A stretch of DNA of 64,000 nucleotides. Origin: Serpentinicella sp031432315 (GTDB lineage: Bacteria > Bacillota > Clostridia > Peptostreptococcales > Natronincolaceae). Positions within the stretch are counted from its first letter, which is position 1. Each line of letters starts with the position of its first letter. The stretch spans positions 62,001-126,000 of the forward strand of contig NZ_JAVKGO010000007.1 of NCBI RefSeq assembly GCF_031432315.1, written 5' to 3'. Under the pieces are notes generated by a model that did not search any database, had not been told where the DNA came from, and worked only from the letters and a program-made list of their open reading frames with translations. Below, piece after piece: positions 8,702 to 18,149 of this stretch. A program made the translations under genes and the position numbers.

Positions 8702-9949
8702 ATGATTACAGTTAAACCTTTTAAAGCACTAAGACCTAAAAAAGAGCTGGTTGAGAAAGTAGTCAGCTTACCTTATGATGTTATGAATAAAGAAGAAGCG
8801 AAAAGAATGGCGGAGGGAAATCCATACAGCTTTTTACGTGTAACTCGTTCCGAAATAGATTTAGAAGGCATAGACAATGTATACAGTACTGAGGTTTATG
8901 AAAAGGCTAAGGAAAATTTAGAGAGGTTTGAAAAAGAAGATATACTAATACGGGATCCTCAACAAAACTTTTATATTTACAGGCAAGAAATGAATGGCAA
9001 AGTACAAACGGGCCTTGTAGCATGTACATCTATTGATGATTATTTAGAAGGAAAAATAAAGAAGCATGAGTACACAAGGGTAGAAAAAGAGATTGATCGC
9101 ATTAATCATTTTGATTATTGTGATGCAAATACGGAGCCTATATTTTTAACTTATCGGTCTGATGCGGTAATAAAAAATGTGATAAACCAATGGGCTACAA
9201 ACCATTTGCCTGAATATGATTTAGTAACCGATGATGGTATTAAACATATACTCTGGTGCTTAACAGATCAAAGTGTAATAGAGCAAATAAAAGAAAGATT
9301 TAAGAAGGTTTCTGCGCTGTATATATCAGATGGACATCATCGAACAGAATCAGCTGTTAAGGTTGGATTAAAACGACGGGAAGCAAATCCGGATTTTACT
9401 GGAGAAGAAGCATTTAATTACTTTATGTCGGTTATATTTCCAGATGAGGATCTATATATTATGGATTACAATAGAGCAGTGACTGATTTAAATGGCTTAA
9501 CAGAAAAAGAATTAATAGAAGAAATAGAAAAGCAATTTTTGGTTGAAAAGTCAGAAGAGAAATTCACACCGACAAGTAGATACACCTATGGAATGTATTT
9601 AAACGAGCAGTGGTATAAGCTAACTGCAAAGGAAGATACATATAAAAACAAAGATGTAATCGCTAAGTTAGATGTATCAATTTTGCAAGATAACATATTA
9701 AGTCCAATTTTAGGGATTGAAGATCCCCGTACAGATAAACGAATCGATTTCATTGGTGGGATTAGAGGACTAGAGGAATTAGAAAAAAGAGTTCATACAG
9801 ACATGACTGTAGCTTTTTCACTATATCCAACAACAATAGATGATTTATTAACTGTAGCAGATCAAGGTGAAGTGATGCCACCGAAGTCAACTTGGTTTGA
9901 ACCAAAGCTTAGAAGTGGATTGTTTGTTCATACATTAGATACAGAGTAA
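8702..9949 (+). CDS. DUF1015 family protein, possible serine-metabolism kinase/phosphotransferase
   Basis: The 415-residue cytosolic protein begins ITVKPFKALRPKK, typical of DUF1015 (PF06245). An SDGHHRTESAVK motif near residues 214-225 resembles the DGHHR signature of the ParB/SerK-like fold, which includes ADP-dependent free-serine kinases. Position after serA and the aminotransferase suggests a phosphoserine/serine interconverting enzyme in a region without serB; this is inference. I also have an unverified memory of a DUF1015 protein being linked to pyrophosphate-dependent serine phosphorylation. ATG 8702 is preferred to GTG 8693 because AAAGGAAGTGA is better spaced and the family start fits. 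Confidence 0.8.
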   Translation: MITVKPFKALRPKKELVEKVVSLPYDVMNKEEAKRMAEGNPYSFLRVTRSEIDLEGIDNVYSTEVYEKAKENLERFEKEDILIRDPQQNFYIYRQEMNGKVQTGLVACTSIDDYLEGKIKKHEYTRVEKEIDRINHFDYCDANTEPIFLTYRSDAVIKNVINQWATNHLPEYDLVTDDGIKHILWCLTDQSVIEQIKERFKKVSALYISDGHHRTESAVKVGLKRREANPDFTGEEAFNYFMSVIFPDEDLYIMDYNRAVTDLNGLTEKELIEEIEKQFLVEKSEEKFTPTSRYTYGMYLNEQWYKLTAKEDTYKNKDVIAKLDVSILQDNILSPILGIEDPRTDKRIDFIGGIRGLEELEKRVHTDMTVAFSLYPTTIDDLLTVADQGEVMPPKSTWFEPKLRSGLFVHTLDTE

Positions 9950-9994
9950 CCAATAAAAACTATGGCTAGTGCCGTGGTTTTTTATTGGTTTTTT
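9950..9994 (+). terminator. intrinsic terminator after the DUF1015 gene
   Basis: CCAATAAAAA directly after the stop codon pairs with TTTTTTATTGG (ends 9988) around a GGC/GCC inner stem, followed by six T. Confidence 0.85.
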
Positions 9995-10158
9995 ATGAGT
10001 TTTTTAAAAAGTCACAATGTGATATTATATAATATAGCGATTAAATGAGGATATTTTGTTTGCGATAATGAATCGTTAAAAATTTTGCTAAAGCATATTC
10101 AAAATAAGTCTACAAACTAGAAGTAGGGAAGGTATATTTTTAGACAGAGGATGATTAG

Positions 10159-11547
10159 ATGAGACAGCCAAATGAATTAGGTAAAGAAAATATAACCAAA
10201 TTGCTAATTAAGTTTTCTATTCCCGCAATTGTGGGGATGTTAGTAAACGCTTTATATAATATAGTAGATAGAATTTTTGTAGGCAATCGTGTTGGTGCCT
10301 TAGGAATTGCAGGGATTACTGTGGCTTTTCCAATTTTACTTGTTTTATTAGCCTGTGCTTTATTAATAGGAGTGGGTTCAAGTTCATTAATATCGATAAA
10401 ATTAGGGCAAGAAAAAGAAGAAGAAGCTGAATCTATATTAGGTAATGCAATTACTTTAATAACGGTTATATCTATAATAATTACAGTGGGATCTCTAATT
10501 TTTCTTGAACCCCTCTTAAGCATTTTTGGAGCAAGTGATGCAGTGATGCCTTATGCAAAAGAATATACTGGAATTGTACTGCTGGGTTCTTTTTTCTTTA
10601 TTATTGGGATCGGTTTGAATCATCCAATTCGTGCAGAGGGTAGTCCAAGAATAGCGATGTGGACGATGATGATTGGTGCAATTACAAATATTGTGCTAGA
10701 TTATTTATTTATCATTGTTTTTGATTGGGGAATTAGAGGTGCAGCTATAGCTACTGTTATAGCAAAAGGAATGTCAGCGGCATGGGTGCTACATTACTTT
10801 TTCAGTGGTAGAAGTATATTAAAGTTACGACTTAACAATTTAAAACTAAGACTTGATACAACGAGTAAAATATTACTGATGGGGTGGGCGCCATTTATTC
10901 TACAATTAGGAACAAGTGTATTTAACTTAATTATGAATAGAAGTCTAGTTGCTTATGGTGATGACATTGCACTCTCGGCTATGGGGATTGTTATGAGTAT
11001 TATGAGTTTAATATTAATGCCCATATTTGGGGTAACTCAGGGGTTACAGCCTATTGTTGGATATAATTATGGGGCCCGAAGATATGACCGAGTGAAAGAT
11101 GCACTAAAAAAGGGTCTGTTAGTTGCAACGATCTTTTCAACTTTAGGGTTTATTGGAATACAGTTATTTCCTAGACAACTAGTATACCTATTTAATAAGG
11201 ACAATGAGGAGTTAATCACTTTTGGAGCAAGATCCTTAAGAATCTTCATGGGGTTATTACCCGTTGTTGGGTTCCAAGTAACCGGTGCTAATTTCTTTCA
11301 AGCTATTGGTAAACCAAAACAAGCGGCTTTTTTAAGTTTATCAAGACAGGTACTATTTTTAATTCCAGCAGTGCTAATATTACCACTATTCTTTGATCTT
11401 AATGGTGTTTTATTGGCTGGTCCAGTTGCAGACTTTATCGCATTTTCAATAACAAGCTTTTGGTTATATAAAGAATGGAAAAAGTTAAATCAATATGCAA
11501 TGACCTTAGAGGATGGGAAAACTACAGAAATAGAACAGTTAGCATAA
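10159..11547 (+). CDS. MATE family efflux transporter (MepA/NorM-like)
   Basis: The 462-residue protein has about twelve hydrophobic segments. The MATE start pattern is clear: LLIKFSIPAIVGMLVNALYN, then DRIFVGNRVG, with a second-half repeat containing GVTQGLQPIVGYNYGA. MATE proteins export cationic drugs or metabolites using a sodium or proton gradient across the cytoplasmic membrane. The substrate is unknown. ATG 10159 follows AGAGGATG. It looks like a single-gene unit: a terminator precedes it and a convergent gene follows. A perfect AT palindrome, ATATTATATAATAT, lies upstream at 10022-10035 and may be part of its promoter. Confidence 0.93.
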   Translation: MRQPNELGKENITKLLIKFSIPAIVGMLVNALYNIVDRIFVGNRVGALGIAGITVAFPILLVLLACALLIGVGSSSLISIKLGQEKEEEAESILGNAITLITVISIIITVGSLIFLEPLLSIFGASDAVMPYAKEYTGIVLLGSFFFIIGIGLNHPIRAEGSPRIAMWTMMIGAITNIVLDYLFIIVFDWGIRGAAIATVIAKGMSAAWVLHYFFSGRSILKLRLNNLKLRLDTTSKILLMGWAPFILQLGTSVFNLIMNRSLVAYGDDIALSAMGIVMSIMSLILMPIFGVTQGLQPIVGYNYGARRYDRVKDALKKGLLVATIFSTLGFIGIQLFPRQLVYLFNKDNEELITFGARSLRIFMGLLPVVGFQVTGANFFQAIGKPKQAAFLSLSRQVLFLIPAVLILPLFFDLNGVLLAGPVADFIAFSITSFWLYKEWKKLNQYAMTLEDGKTTEIEQLA

Positions 11548-11564
11548 TGAAATAAAAGAAAATT

Positions 11565-11587
11565 GGACCCGAGAGGGTCCTGTTTTA
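11565..11587. terminator. short stem-loop between convergent MATE and pepF genes
   Basis: GGACCC (11565-11570) and GGGTCC (11575-11580) with a GAGA loop, followed by TGTTTT. It is short but GC-rich for this genome and correctly placed for the MATE transcript. Confidence 0.6.
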
Positions 11588-11670
11588 GTTGAATGCATAA
11601 TGGTGTTATATTTCATTAAAATTAAATATTTTATTTATTTGGATTTGATAAATTGACAATTACACTATAG

Positions 11671-13443
11671 CTAATAAGCCGTACTTAATTCCATAAATTT
11701 GTGAATGTCTCGAACAACAAGGTCTAGAGAAGTTTTCCAAAAATGCTTAGAAGTAATATCAATATCTACCATTTGTGCAACTGCTTTAATGTCGTTTGTA
11801 CCAGTAGCTGCAAGAAGCTGATCATATGCTTTAACAAAAGCATCTCCCTGTTCTAGGTACTTGGCATATACGCCTTTTGCGAAAAGCAAACCAAAAGCAT
11901 AGGGGAAGTTATAAAAATTTAATCCTGCATAATAATAATGAGGTTTATTGATCCACATATAAGGGTGCAAGAAATTTTTGTCCAACCCATCACCATAGGC
12001 TTTTTCTTGGGATTTTAACATAATATCTTTTAATTCATTCACAGACAATGAATGGGCCTTACGTTTCTCAAAAAGTTCGCTTTCAAAAATAAAACGACTA
12101 TAGATGTCTACAATCACCTGACCAGCATCTGATATAGAACTCTCCAATAAACTAAAGGCTTCTTGCTCTGTGGCGTCTTTTAAAGCAGCTTCTTTTATAA
12201 TTGTCTCACAGAAGATTGAAGCTGTTTCTGCTACAGGCATTGGATAATGACTATTAATAATCGTATTATCTGAAAGACATAAACCATGATAGGCATGACC
12301 AAGCTCATGGGCTAAAGTTGTAACATCGCTAAAACTTCCAGTAAAGTTAGAAAGAATACGACTCTCTTTTATCGGATGTAAGTTTGAACAAAAAGCCCCT
12401 CCTCTTTTGCCATCACGAGGCTCGGCATCTATCCACTGCTTTTCAAAGGCATTCTCCGTAAAGTCAGCTAATCGGTCACTAAAAGATCTAAAATGTTTTA
12501 CGATATAATCCTTTGCTTCTTCATATGTAAATTTCATATCCACTTCACCGAGAGGTGCAAAAATATCGTAAAAAGGTAGTCCATTTTTATGTCCAAGTAG
12601 CTCTCCTTTCTTTTTATAGTATTTTTGGAATTCAGGAAGTGTTTCTTCAATAGCCTCAAGCATTGCCCTAAGTGTTGATTCATTCATTCGTGAATCTATA
12701 ATCGTTTCCTCTAAAGGAGACGGAAATCCTCTCATTTTTGTAACAGTGAGTACTTCGCCTTTAATTCCGTTCAGTGCACTGGCAGAGGACTCCTCAATTT
12801 TTTTATAGGATTTTAATTCAGCATCATAAGCCTTTTTTCTTGTGTCAGCATCTTTTTCATATGCCATATTACGTACAATAGGAAGAGGCAATTGTTCAAC
12901 CTTACCTTCTTTATCAATTTCGACTAGTAGCGTGGATGATAGCTTTTCTTGTAGCTTTGACCAAGCACTAGATCCTGTATTAGACATTTTTGAAATAAGT
13001 ATTTCTTGTTCTTCACTTAATAAGTACTGAGATTTTTGAACCATTTCTTGCAGAAAAAAAGCATGGGTCTTAGCTGTTTCAGATGAATCAATGAGTACAT
13101 CGATGTTATTTAAAGAAGCTAACCATTTTTGAAAGATAACCATAGGCTTCGTCAGTTCTGTATATTTTTCATCTAACTGATCCATGATTTGAAGTGCTTC
13201 TTCATTTCTTACATCAACGCTAGAAGTAAGGCTAACGTAGGACATAACCTTGGTAAATCTCGTGCTAAAATCATTTAACATATTGATATAGGCTTCAATC
13301 TTTTCTACTGCATTATCTGTGGTTGATAAATTTGAACTGATCCACTGATTAATTTCGTCTAGTTGTTTGTAGACTAAATCTAAATCCTGTTTAAAAGCTT
13401 CTGAATCGAAAGATGTGTATAATGATTCTAATGACCATTTCAT
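11671..13443 (-). CDS. pepF: oligoendopeptidase F, M3 family metallopeptidase
   Basis: The 590-residue cytosolic protein has the M3 zinc motif HELGH at residues 379-383 with the third ligand Glu406 in PVAETAS, at the usual distance for the family. The FTGSFSDVTTLAHELGHAYHG context and the length match the PepF-like M3B subgroup. These enzymes cut oligopeptides of roughly 7-17 residues and help recycle peptides. The start is supported by AAGGAGGGA upstream on the minus strand. It is convergent with the MATE gene and divergent from the lipoprotein gene at 13617, so it is probably transcribed alone. Confidence 0.95.
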   Translation of the reverse strand: MKWSLESLYTSFDSEAFKQDLDLVYKQLDEINQWISSNLSTTDNAVEKIEAYINMLNDFSTRFTKVMSYVSLTSSVDVRNEEALQIMDQLDEKYTELTKPMVIFQKWLASLNNIDVLIDSSETAKTHAFFLQEMVQKSQYLLSEEQEILISKMSNTGSSAWSKLQEKLSSTLLVEIDKEGKVEQLPLPIVRNMAYEKDADTRKKAYDAELKSYKKIEESSASALNGIKGEVLTVTKMRGFPSPLEETIIDSRMNESTLRAMLEAIEETLPEFQKYYKKKGELLGHKNGLPFYDIFAPLGEVDMKFTYEEAKDYIVKHFRSFSDRLADFTENAFEKQWIDAEPRDGKRGGAFCSNLHPIKESRILSNFTGSFSDVTTLAHELGHAYHGLCLSDNTIINSHYPMPVAETASIFCETIIKEAALKDATEQEAFSLLESSISDAGQVIVDIYSRFIFESELFEKRKAHSLSVNELKDIMLKSQEKAYGDGLDKNFLHPYMWINKPHYYYAGLNFYNFPYAFGLLFAKGVYAKYLEQGDAFVKAYDQLLAATGTNDIKAVAQMVDIDITSKHFWKTSLDLVVRDIHKFMELSTAY

Positions 13444-13549
13444 ATTAAAATAAATCCCTCCTTCATGTTATTTTTACCCATTCATATTTAAGACTATCCT
13501 TAAATTTTATGTAAAAGTTATATATATAAAAAGAAATTTAAATACAGTG

Positions 13550-13578
13550 TACTATATATAGTATGATAATGGTATAAT
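13550..13578 (+). promoter_or_regulatory. extended -10 promoter with a 14-bp palindrome upstream of the lipoprotein gene
   Basis: TGGTATAAT at 13570-13578 is an extended -10 box. TACTATATATAGTA at 13550-13563 is a perfect palindrome lying where the -35 would be, which has no good match. It could be an operator, loosely like GntR/YtrA-type sites; that is a guess. Confidence 0.45.
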
Positions 13579-13616
13579 ATTACAGTATTTATATTTATTT
13601 ATAGGAGGTATTTAAT

Positions 13617-14096
13617 TTGAAAAATAAAGTTAGATGGTTAGTAATTGTTATGTCAGTAATTATACTGAGTGGCTGCATGTCTTTAACAACTACTCAAAGA
13701 AAAGCTTACGATGATGATCAATATATTTTACAGGAAAAAGATAATTACACATTTACAAATAGAAGCTATCAAGATGAAGATGAAAACTATGCAATGACAT
13801 TTGATACATTTTATGGTGTAGAAACTTTATGGGAAATGGATGCAGAAGCTGAAGGAAAATTGTTTCTTGAATATGAGTCTAACTTAAAAAAAGGTAGCTT
13901 CAGATGTGTTTTAGTTACACCGGAAAATGAAGTGATCACCTTATTTGATGGCACAGATAAAGGAAAATTAGAATTGGATGTAGTTGAAGGTAAGAGTTGG
14001 CTAAAAATTGTAGGTAAAGATGCAGGAGGGGCATTTGCAATTACCATTAATAAAGCTGAGAATATAAGGATAGAGACAGTTAAACAAATGAAATAG
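13617..14096 (+). CDS. predicted lipoprotein of unknown function
   Basis: The 159-residue product starts with a basic and hydrophobic signal peptide and a lipobox ending at Cys20 (ILSGC), so it should be lipid-anchored on the outer face of the membrane. The mature part is rich in acidic and aromatic residues and ends in what looks like a beta-rich domain (EYESNLKKGSFRCVLV, GKSWLKIVGKDAGGAF), possibly a carbohydrate-binding or adhesin-like fold. I do not recognise a family. TTG 13617 is the start because AGGAGG sits 8 bases upstream and the signal peptide begins there. It is convergent with the next gene. Confidence 0.75.
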   Translation: MKNKVRWLVIVMSVIILSGCMSLTTTQRKAYDDDQYILQEKDNYTFTNRSYQDEDENYAMTFDTFYGVETLWEMDAEAEGKLFLEYESNLKKGSFRCVLVTPENEVITLFDGTDKGKLELDVVEGKSWLKIVGKDAGGAFAITINKAENIRIETVKQMK

Positions 14097-14114
14097 AATC
14101 AATATTTAACTGTC
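14075..14114. terminator. 10-bp inverted repeat between convergent lipoprotein genes
   Basis: GACAGTTAAA (14075-14084) is exactly complementary to TTTAACTGTC (14105-14114). It spans the stop of the plus-strand gene and the 26-base gap to the minus-strand gene. A bidirectional terminator is plausible, though there is no long T run and the loop is 20 bases. Confidence 0.4.
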
Positions 14115-14122
14115 AATTTCAA

Positions 14123-14485
14123 TTATTTTAAAATAATAATTTGTCTAGCAGTACCCTGCATTGGATAAGACTCAGCTAGCACTCCCGTGGACCAGACCTT
14201 AACTGTTTGGCCTACTTCTAAATAACTAGCATCCACTGATGCATTATTCTTCATAATAACTGTATCATCATTTACACTAAACTGGATGGCATTGTTGCCT
14301 TCATTAAACCAAGTTTCATAAGATACATTTACGTCGTCAATATCGGATACAACTAGGATAGTATTACTACCCTGTTCAAAAATCTTTCCTGTTATATCCG
14401 GATCTTCTGTAATAGGTTTTTGACAACCCATAAAGAAAAGTACGAAAAGACCCAAAATTAGAACAAGTAATCTTTTTTTCATCAT
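14123..14485 (-). CDS. small lipoprotein, DUF3221-like
   Basis: The 120-residue product has a Lys-Arg start, a hydrophobic core and a putative lipobox at Cys21 (FMGC). The mature part (DPDITGKIF...ILVVSD, VGQTVKVWSTGVLAESYP) resembles the DUF3221 domain, a small beta-barrel-like fold with no assigned role found in Firmicutes lipoproteins. AAGGAGGT lies eight bases before the first ATG on the minus strand. The next gene diverges from it closely, so both promoters must lie within about 110 bases. Confidence 0.7.
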   Translation of the reverse strand: MMKKRLLVLILGLFVLFFMGCQKPITEDPDITGKIFEQGSNTILVVSDIDDVNVSYETWFNEGNNAIQFSVNDDTVIMKNNASVDASYLEVGQTVKVWSTGVLAESYPMQGTARQIIILK

Positions 14486-14597
14486 GCTATCTACCTCCTT
14501 GTATTATAATTAGACGATGGGGGTAATAGAAAGTTCCACTTTAAAAGATCGTATAGCACACATCATTAATAAAAAAAAGGAGAAAAGGGGGATTAGA

Positions 14598-15344
14598 ATG
14601 CCTTTTAATGTAGTAGATAATAAAGGAAACCACTTAGGTATAGTTGTAAAATCATATCCTAATGACTACAATTTGTTTTTAATTGCAGTTACGGATAAGA
14701 CGATAGATGAGGTTGATATTGATTTAGACAGTTTAAAACAAAATGTAGCAACGACACTTGAGTGTAAAACCTTATTGGGAAAAGTTAATGAAGAAAAGTT
14801 AACAGATAAACTAAATATGGAGTTAAAAAATACATATAGTGATTTAGAGGTTAGAGACATAGATGTTTTAATGAAATATATATTTTTAAAACAGCCTTAC
14901 ACAAAAACAACAGATAACATCGAAAAAACATTAGGGGTATCGTTACAGGATTTAAATGAGAAAGGGTATTTATTACAAGATAGGAGTAAGATTAATTTAA
15001 AAGGAGATCGGATTGTAATCGAAGATGAAGTGGATTATATCAAAGATAGCATTATAGCAAATGAAAAACCAATATTTGCAAAAGTAGTAGACTACCCAAT
15101 TCATCAGACTAGCGCCATGAGCTTAGGAGAAGGACTGATATTAGGTGCAAACTTATCAGATTTTGGCGGGCGAAACCATTCTCATAAAACAGTTATATCG
15201 ATTTACTCTGGTAATTATAAAAAAGAAAACTATGAAATACCTGCACCTATAAATGTAAAAAAAGGTATGCCTGTGCAAATCTACTTAGAAAAAGATAAAA
15301 TTAAATATTTTGTTTGTGATGAGGTTATTTATCAAACTAAATAA
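14598..15344 (+). CDS. conserved-looking protein of unknown function
   Basis: This 248-residue soluble protein has no signal peptide or membrane segment and I do not recognise a family. The N-terminal half is acidic and helical in character; the C-terminal half (about 165-248) contains YPIHQTSAMSLGEG and DFGGRNHSHKT, which could be a metal or nucleotide site given the clustered His, but that is speculation. ATG 14598 is preferred over ATG 14517 because AAAAGGGGGG lies 7 bases upstream, while the earlier ATG has no ribosome binding site. It stands alone between a divergent lipoprotein gene and a 200-base gap. Confidence 0.6.
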   Translation: MPFNVVDNKGNHLGIVVKSYPNDYNLFLIAVTDKTIDEVDIDLDSLKQNVATTLECKTLLGKVNEEKLTDKLNMELKNTYSDLEVRDIDVLMKYIFLKQPYTKTTDNIEKTLGVSLQDLNEKGYLLQDRSKINLKGDRIVIEDEVDYIKDSIIANEKPIFAKVVDYPIHQTSAMSLGEGLILGANLSDFGGRNHSHKTVISIYSGNYKKENYEIPAPINVKKGMPVQIYLEKDKIKYFVCDEVIYQTK

Positions 15345-15458
15345 TATTGTTGGTTATTTAATTTTTAATAAACAGAAAAGTTTGAAATTTTATGATAAAA
15401 TATTAAACAATTACACGAAAGATAAAAGGGAATACAATTAAATAAATATTTTGTATAA

Positions 15459-15500
15459 AGAAGGCTTAGTTAATGAAAATATTAACATAAAGCCTTTTAA
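15459..15500 (+). terminator. weak stem-loop downstream of the unknown gene
   Basis: AAGGCTT (15461-15467) pairs with AAGCCTT (15490-15496) around an inner TTAAT/ATTAA stem, followed by TTAAATT. It lies 115 bases after the stop codon, so the assignment is tentative. The remainder of 15345-15548 shows nothing else. Confidence 0.35.
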
Positions 15501-15548
15501 ATTGAGTAATTTTCACTAACTTATTAGACACTAAAGGGGGATGACAAA

Positions 15549-15956
15549 ATGCTATATGAATTACTAAAGCAAGGATATGGAGAAGATGAGGATTTTAATT
15601 GTGCAGAAAAAATTTTATATGGGGCAAATAAATCATATAACTTAGGACTTGAAAAGGAGGCTCTGAAGCTTTCAGCAGGTTTTGGGGGTGGAATGGGAAT
15701 TCAAAGTGTTTGTGGTGCGTTAACCGCGTCGGTTATGGTATTAAGTCATTTAGTTGTTGATGATGTAGCCCATGAAAGTAAAAAAATCAAAGCTTTATCT
15801 CGGAACTTTTTAAAATCATATACGGAATTAATGGGGGAAATTGATTGTAGACCATTAAAGATCGCATATCGTAACCCAGAAATCAAATGTAATAAGGTTG
15901 TGTTTGAAGCAGCGAGGTTATTAGATCAAACGATCAATGAGGAAAAATTAATCTGA
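15549..15956 (+). CDS. C_GCAxxG_C_C family protein (putative redox/metal protein)
   Basis: The 135-residue protein shows the spaced cysteine pattern that names this family: Cys in FNCAEKI near residue 19, GGGMGIQSVCGALTAS in the middle, then single Cys in DCRPL and KCNKV near the C terminus. The family is common in anaerobes and is thought to bind a metal centre or act in redox or selenium-related chemistry; its function is not established. AAAGGGGGATGACAAAA precedes ATG 15549. It has no operon partner: 179 bases separate it from pdxS, which has its own promoter. Confidence 0.85.
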   Translation: MLYELLKQGYGEDEDFNCAEKILYGANKSYNLGLEKEALKLSAGFGGGMGIQSVCGALTASVMVLSHLVVDDVAHESKKIKALSRNFLKSYTELMGEIDCRPLKIAYRNPEIKCNKVVFEAARLLDQTINEEKLI

Positions 15957-16022
15957 AAATTATATTTCACTATATATTATTAAGTGGTTTGATATTTTTG
16001 ATTATTTGAATTAGTACGAATA

Positions 16023-16051
16023 TTGACGAATACTGACATTAGTATTATAAT
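16023..16051 (+). promoter_or_regulatory. sigma-A type promoter of pdxST
   Basis: TTGACG (16023-16028) and a perfect TATAAT (16046-16051) are separated by 17 bases. Transcription should begin near 16058. Confidence 0.75.
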
Positions 16052-16053
16052 AA

Positions 16054-16097
16054 CCTTATTTACACTCTTTTTGTGTTACATATAAAATCAAATAAGG
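16054..16097 (+). promoter_or_regulatory. stem-loop in the pdxS 5' untranslated region
   Basis: CCTTATTT (16054-16061) pairs with AAATAAGG (16090-16097); an inner ACAC/GTGT pair with a T-rich loop adds a second helix. No T run follows, so it is not a terminator. It matches no riboswitch I know. Confidence 0.4.
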
Positions 16098-16135
16098 GTA
16101 AAATATAAAAAACAGCATTAAGGGAGGATACATTA

Positions 16136-17005
<870 letters not shown>

Positions 17006-17007
17006 GC

Positions 17008-17574
17008 ATGAAAATAGGTGTTCTATCAATACAAGGCGGCGTAATTGAACACATTAAGCATATTGAAGCAGTGGGCTGCGAAGCAGTTGAAGTGAAAAAA
17101 ATTGAACAGATAAATGATATAGATGGACTTATTCTTCCAGGTGGGGAGAGTACCGCCATTGGAAAAATTCTTAGGGATAGGGATATGTTAGCACCTTTAA
17201 AAAATGCAATAGCATCAGGACTTCCTGTTTGGGGTACATGCGCAGGAATGATTTTATTAGCAAAAGAAGTAGAAGGTGAGAACATTGTTCATATCGGTTC
17301 TATGGACATTACTGTAAAACGGAATGCTTATGGAGCTCAGCTAAATAGTTTTATTACAAAAAAAGTAATAGAGGACGTTGATTCTAAAGAAATACCATTA
17401 GTATTTATTAGAGCACCTTATATTACGAAGACGGGTAACGACGTGAAGACACTTTTATCAATAGATGGTCAAGTTGTTGCGGCAAAGCAAAAAAATATGC
17501 TCGTAACTTCATTTCATCCTGAGTTAACAGATGATATAACTTTGCATAATTACTTTATAAACATGTGTAAATAG
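17008..17574 (+). CDS. pdxT: pyridoxal 5'-phosphate synthase glutaminase subunit PdxT
   Basis: The 188-residue class I glutamine amidotransferase has the oxyanion region GGEST (45-49), nucleophile Cys78 (GTCAGM), and the His170/Glu172 pair (FHPEL), so the catalytic triad is intact. It releases ammonia from glutamine and channels it to PdxS. The gene begins two bases after pdxS and ends at a strong terminator, so pdxST is a two-gene operon. Confidence 0.98.
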   Translation: MKIGVLSIQGGVIEHIKHIEAVGCEAVEVKKIEQINDIDGLILPGGESTAIGKILRDRDMLAPLKNAIASGLPVWGTCAGMILLAKEVEGENIVHIGSMDITVKRNAYGAQLNSFITKKVIEDVDSKEIPLVFIRAPYITKTGNDVKTLLSIDGQVVAAKQKNMLVTSFHPELTDDITLHNYFINMCK

Positions 17575-17580
17575 AATTAA

Positions 17581-17617
17581 AAAAATGCTAATATCATTCT
17601 GGATATTAGCATTTTTT
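17581..17617 (+). terminator. strong intrinsic terminator after pdxT
   Basis: AATGCTAATATC and GATATTAGCATT form a 12-bp stem with a short loop, flanked by A and T runs. Confidence 0.92.
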
Positions 17618-17672
17618 AATTTAAACTTAGGAGATAATTATTTTATTAGATAAATTGAAAGGAGTTTGCTTT

Positions 17673-18002
17673 ATGGCGACAATAGAAAATTTTAATGATT
17701 TAGATATTCGTGTGGGAGAAGTTATCCAAGCAGAGGACTTTCCGGAAGCGAGAAACCCTAGCTATAAGCTATATATTGATTTTGGCGGGTTCATAGGTAT
17801 AAAAAAATCTAGTGCACAAATAACGGAGTTGTACAATAAAGAGCAGTTACTTGGAAGACAAGTATTAGCAGTGATAAATTTTCCGCCAAGACAGATTGCT
17901 AATTTTATTTCCGAGGTTCTAGTGTTAGGCGTATATACAAAAGATGGGGTTGCGTTAATTCAACCGGACCAAAAGGTTACGAAGGGTGATAAGTTAGGGT
18001 AA
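17673..18002 (+). CDS. csaA: CsaA-like tRNA-binding domain protein
   Basis: The 109-residue protein is a stand-alone EMAP/Trbp111-type OB fold: LDIRVGEV at the start, FGGFIGIKKSSAQIT, NFPPRQI and a C-terminal VLGV. CsaA has been described as a secretion-associated chaperone in Bacillus and as a structure-selective tRNA-binding protein elsewhere. ATG 17673 is chosen because AAAGGAG lies eight bases upstream and the family starts close to this point; an in-frame TTG at 17655 lies before that site. It sits between the pdxT terminator and the pyr promoter, so is probably monocistronic. Confidence 0.92.
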   Translation: MATIENFNDLDIRVGEVIQAEDFPEARNPSYKLYIDFGGFIGIKKSSAQITELYNKEQLLGRQVLAVINFPPRQIANFISEVLVLGVYTKDGVALIQPDQKVTKGDKLG

Positions 18003-18101
18003 AGGTTTTCTCTATACAGATAAGAAAAGTGATGATATTAATCCTAGTTAGGCAAAGACAAAATGAGTATTAGTTAGAGAAAACAATTTAATAATAATGA
18101 T

Positions 18102-18131
18102 TTGACAAAATAACAGAAAATGTGGTAAAAT
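18102..18131 (+). promoter_or_regulatory. sigma-A type promoter of the pyr operon
   Basis: TTGACA (18102-18107) and TAAAAT (18126-18131) lie 18 bases apart, with TGG directly before the -10 making it an extended box. The start would be near 18138, just before the PyrR-type leader. Confidence 0.72.
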
Positions 18132-18149
18132 TATTCAAATGTAAATTAA

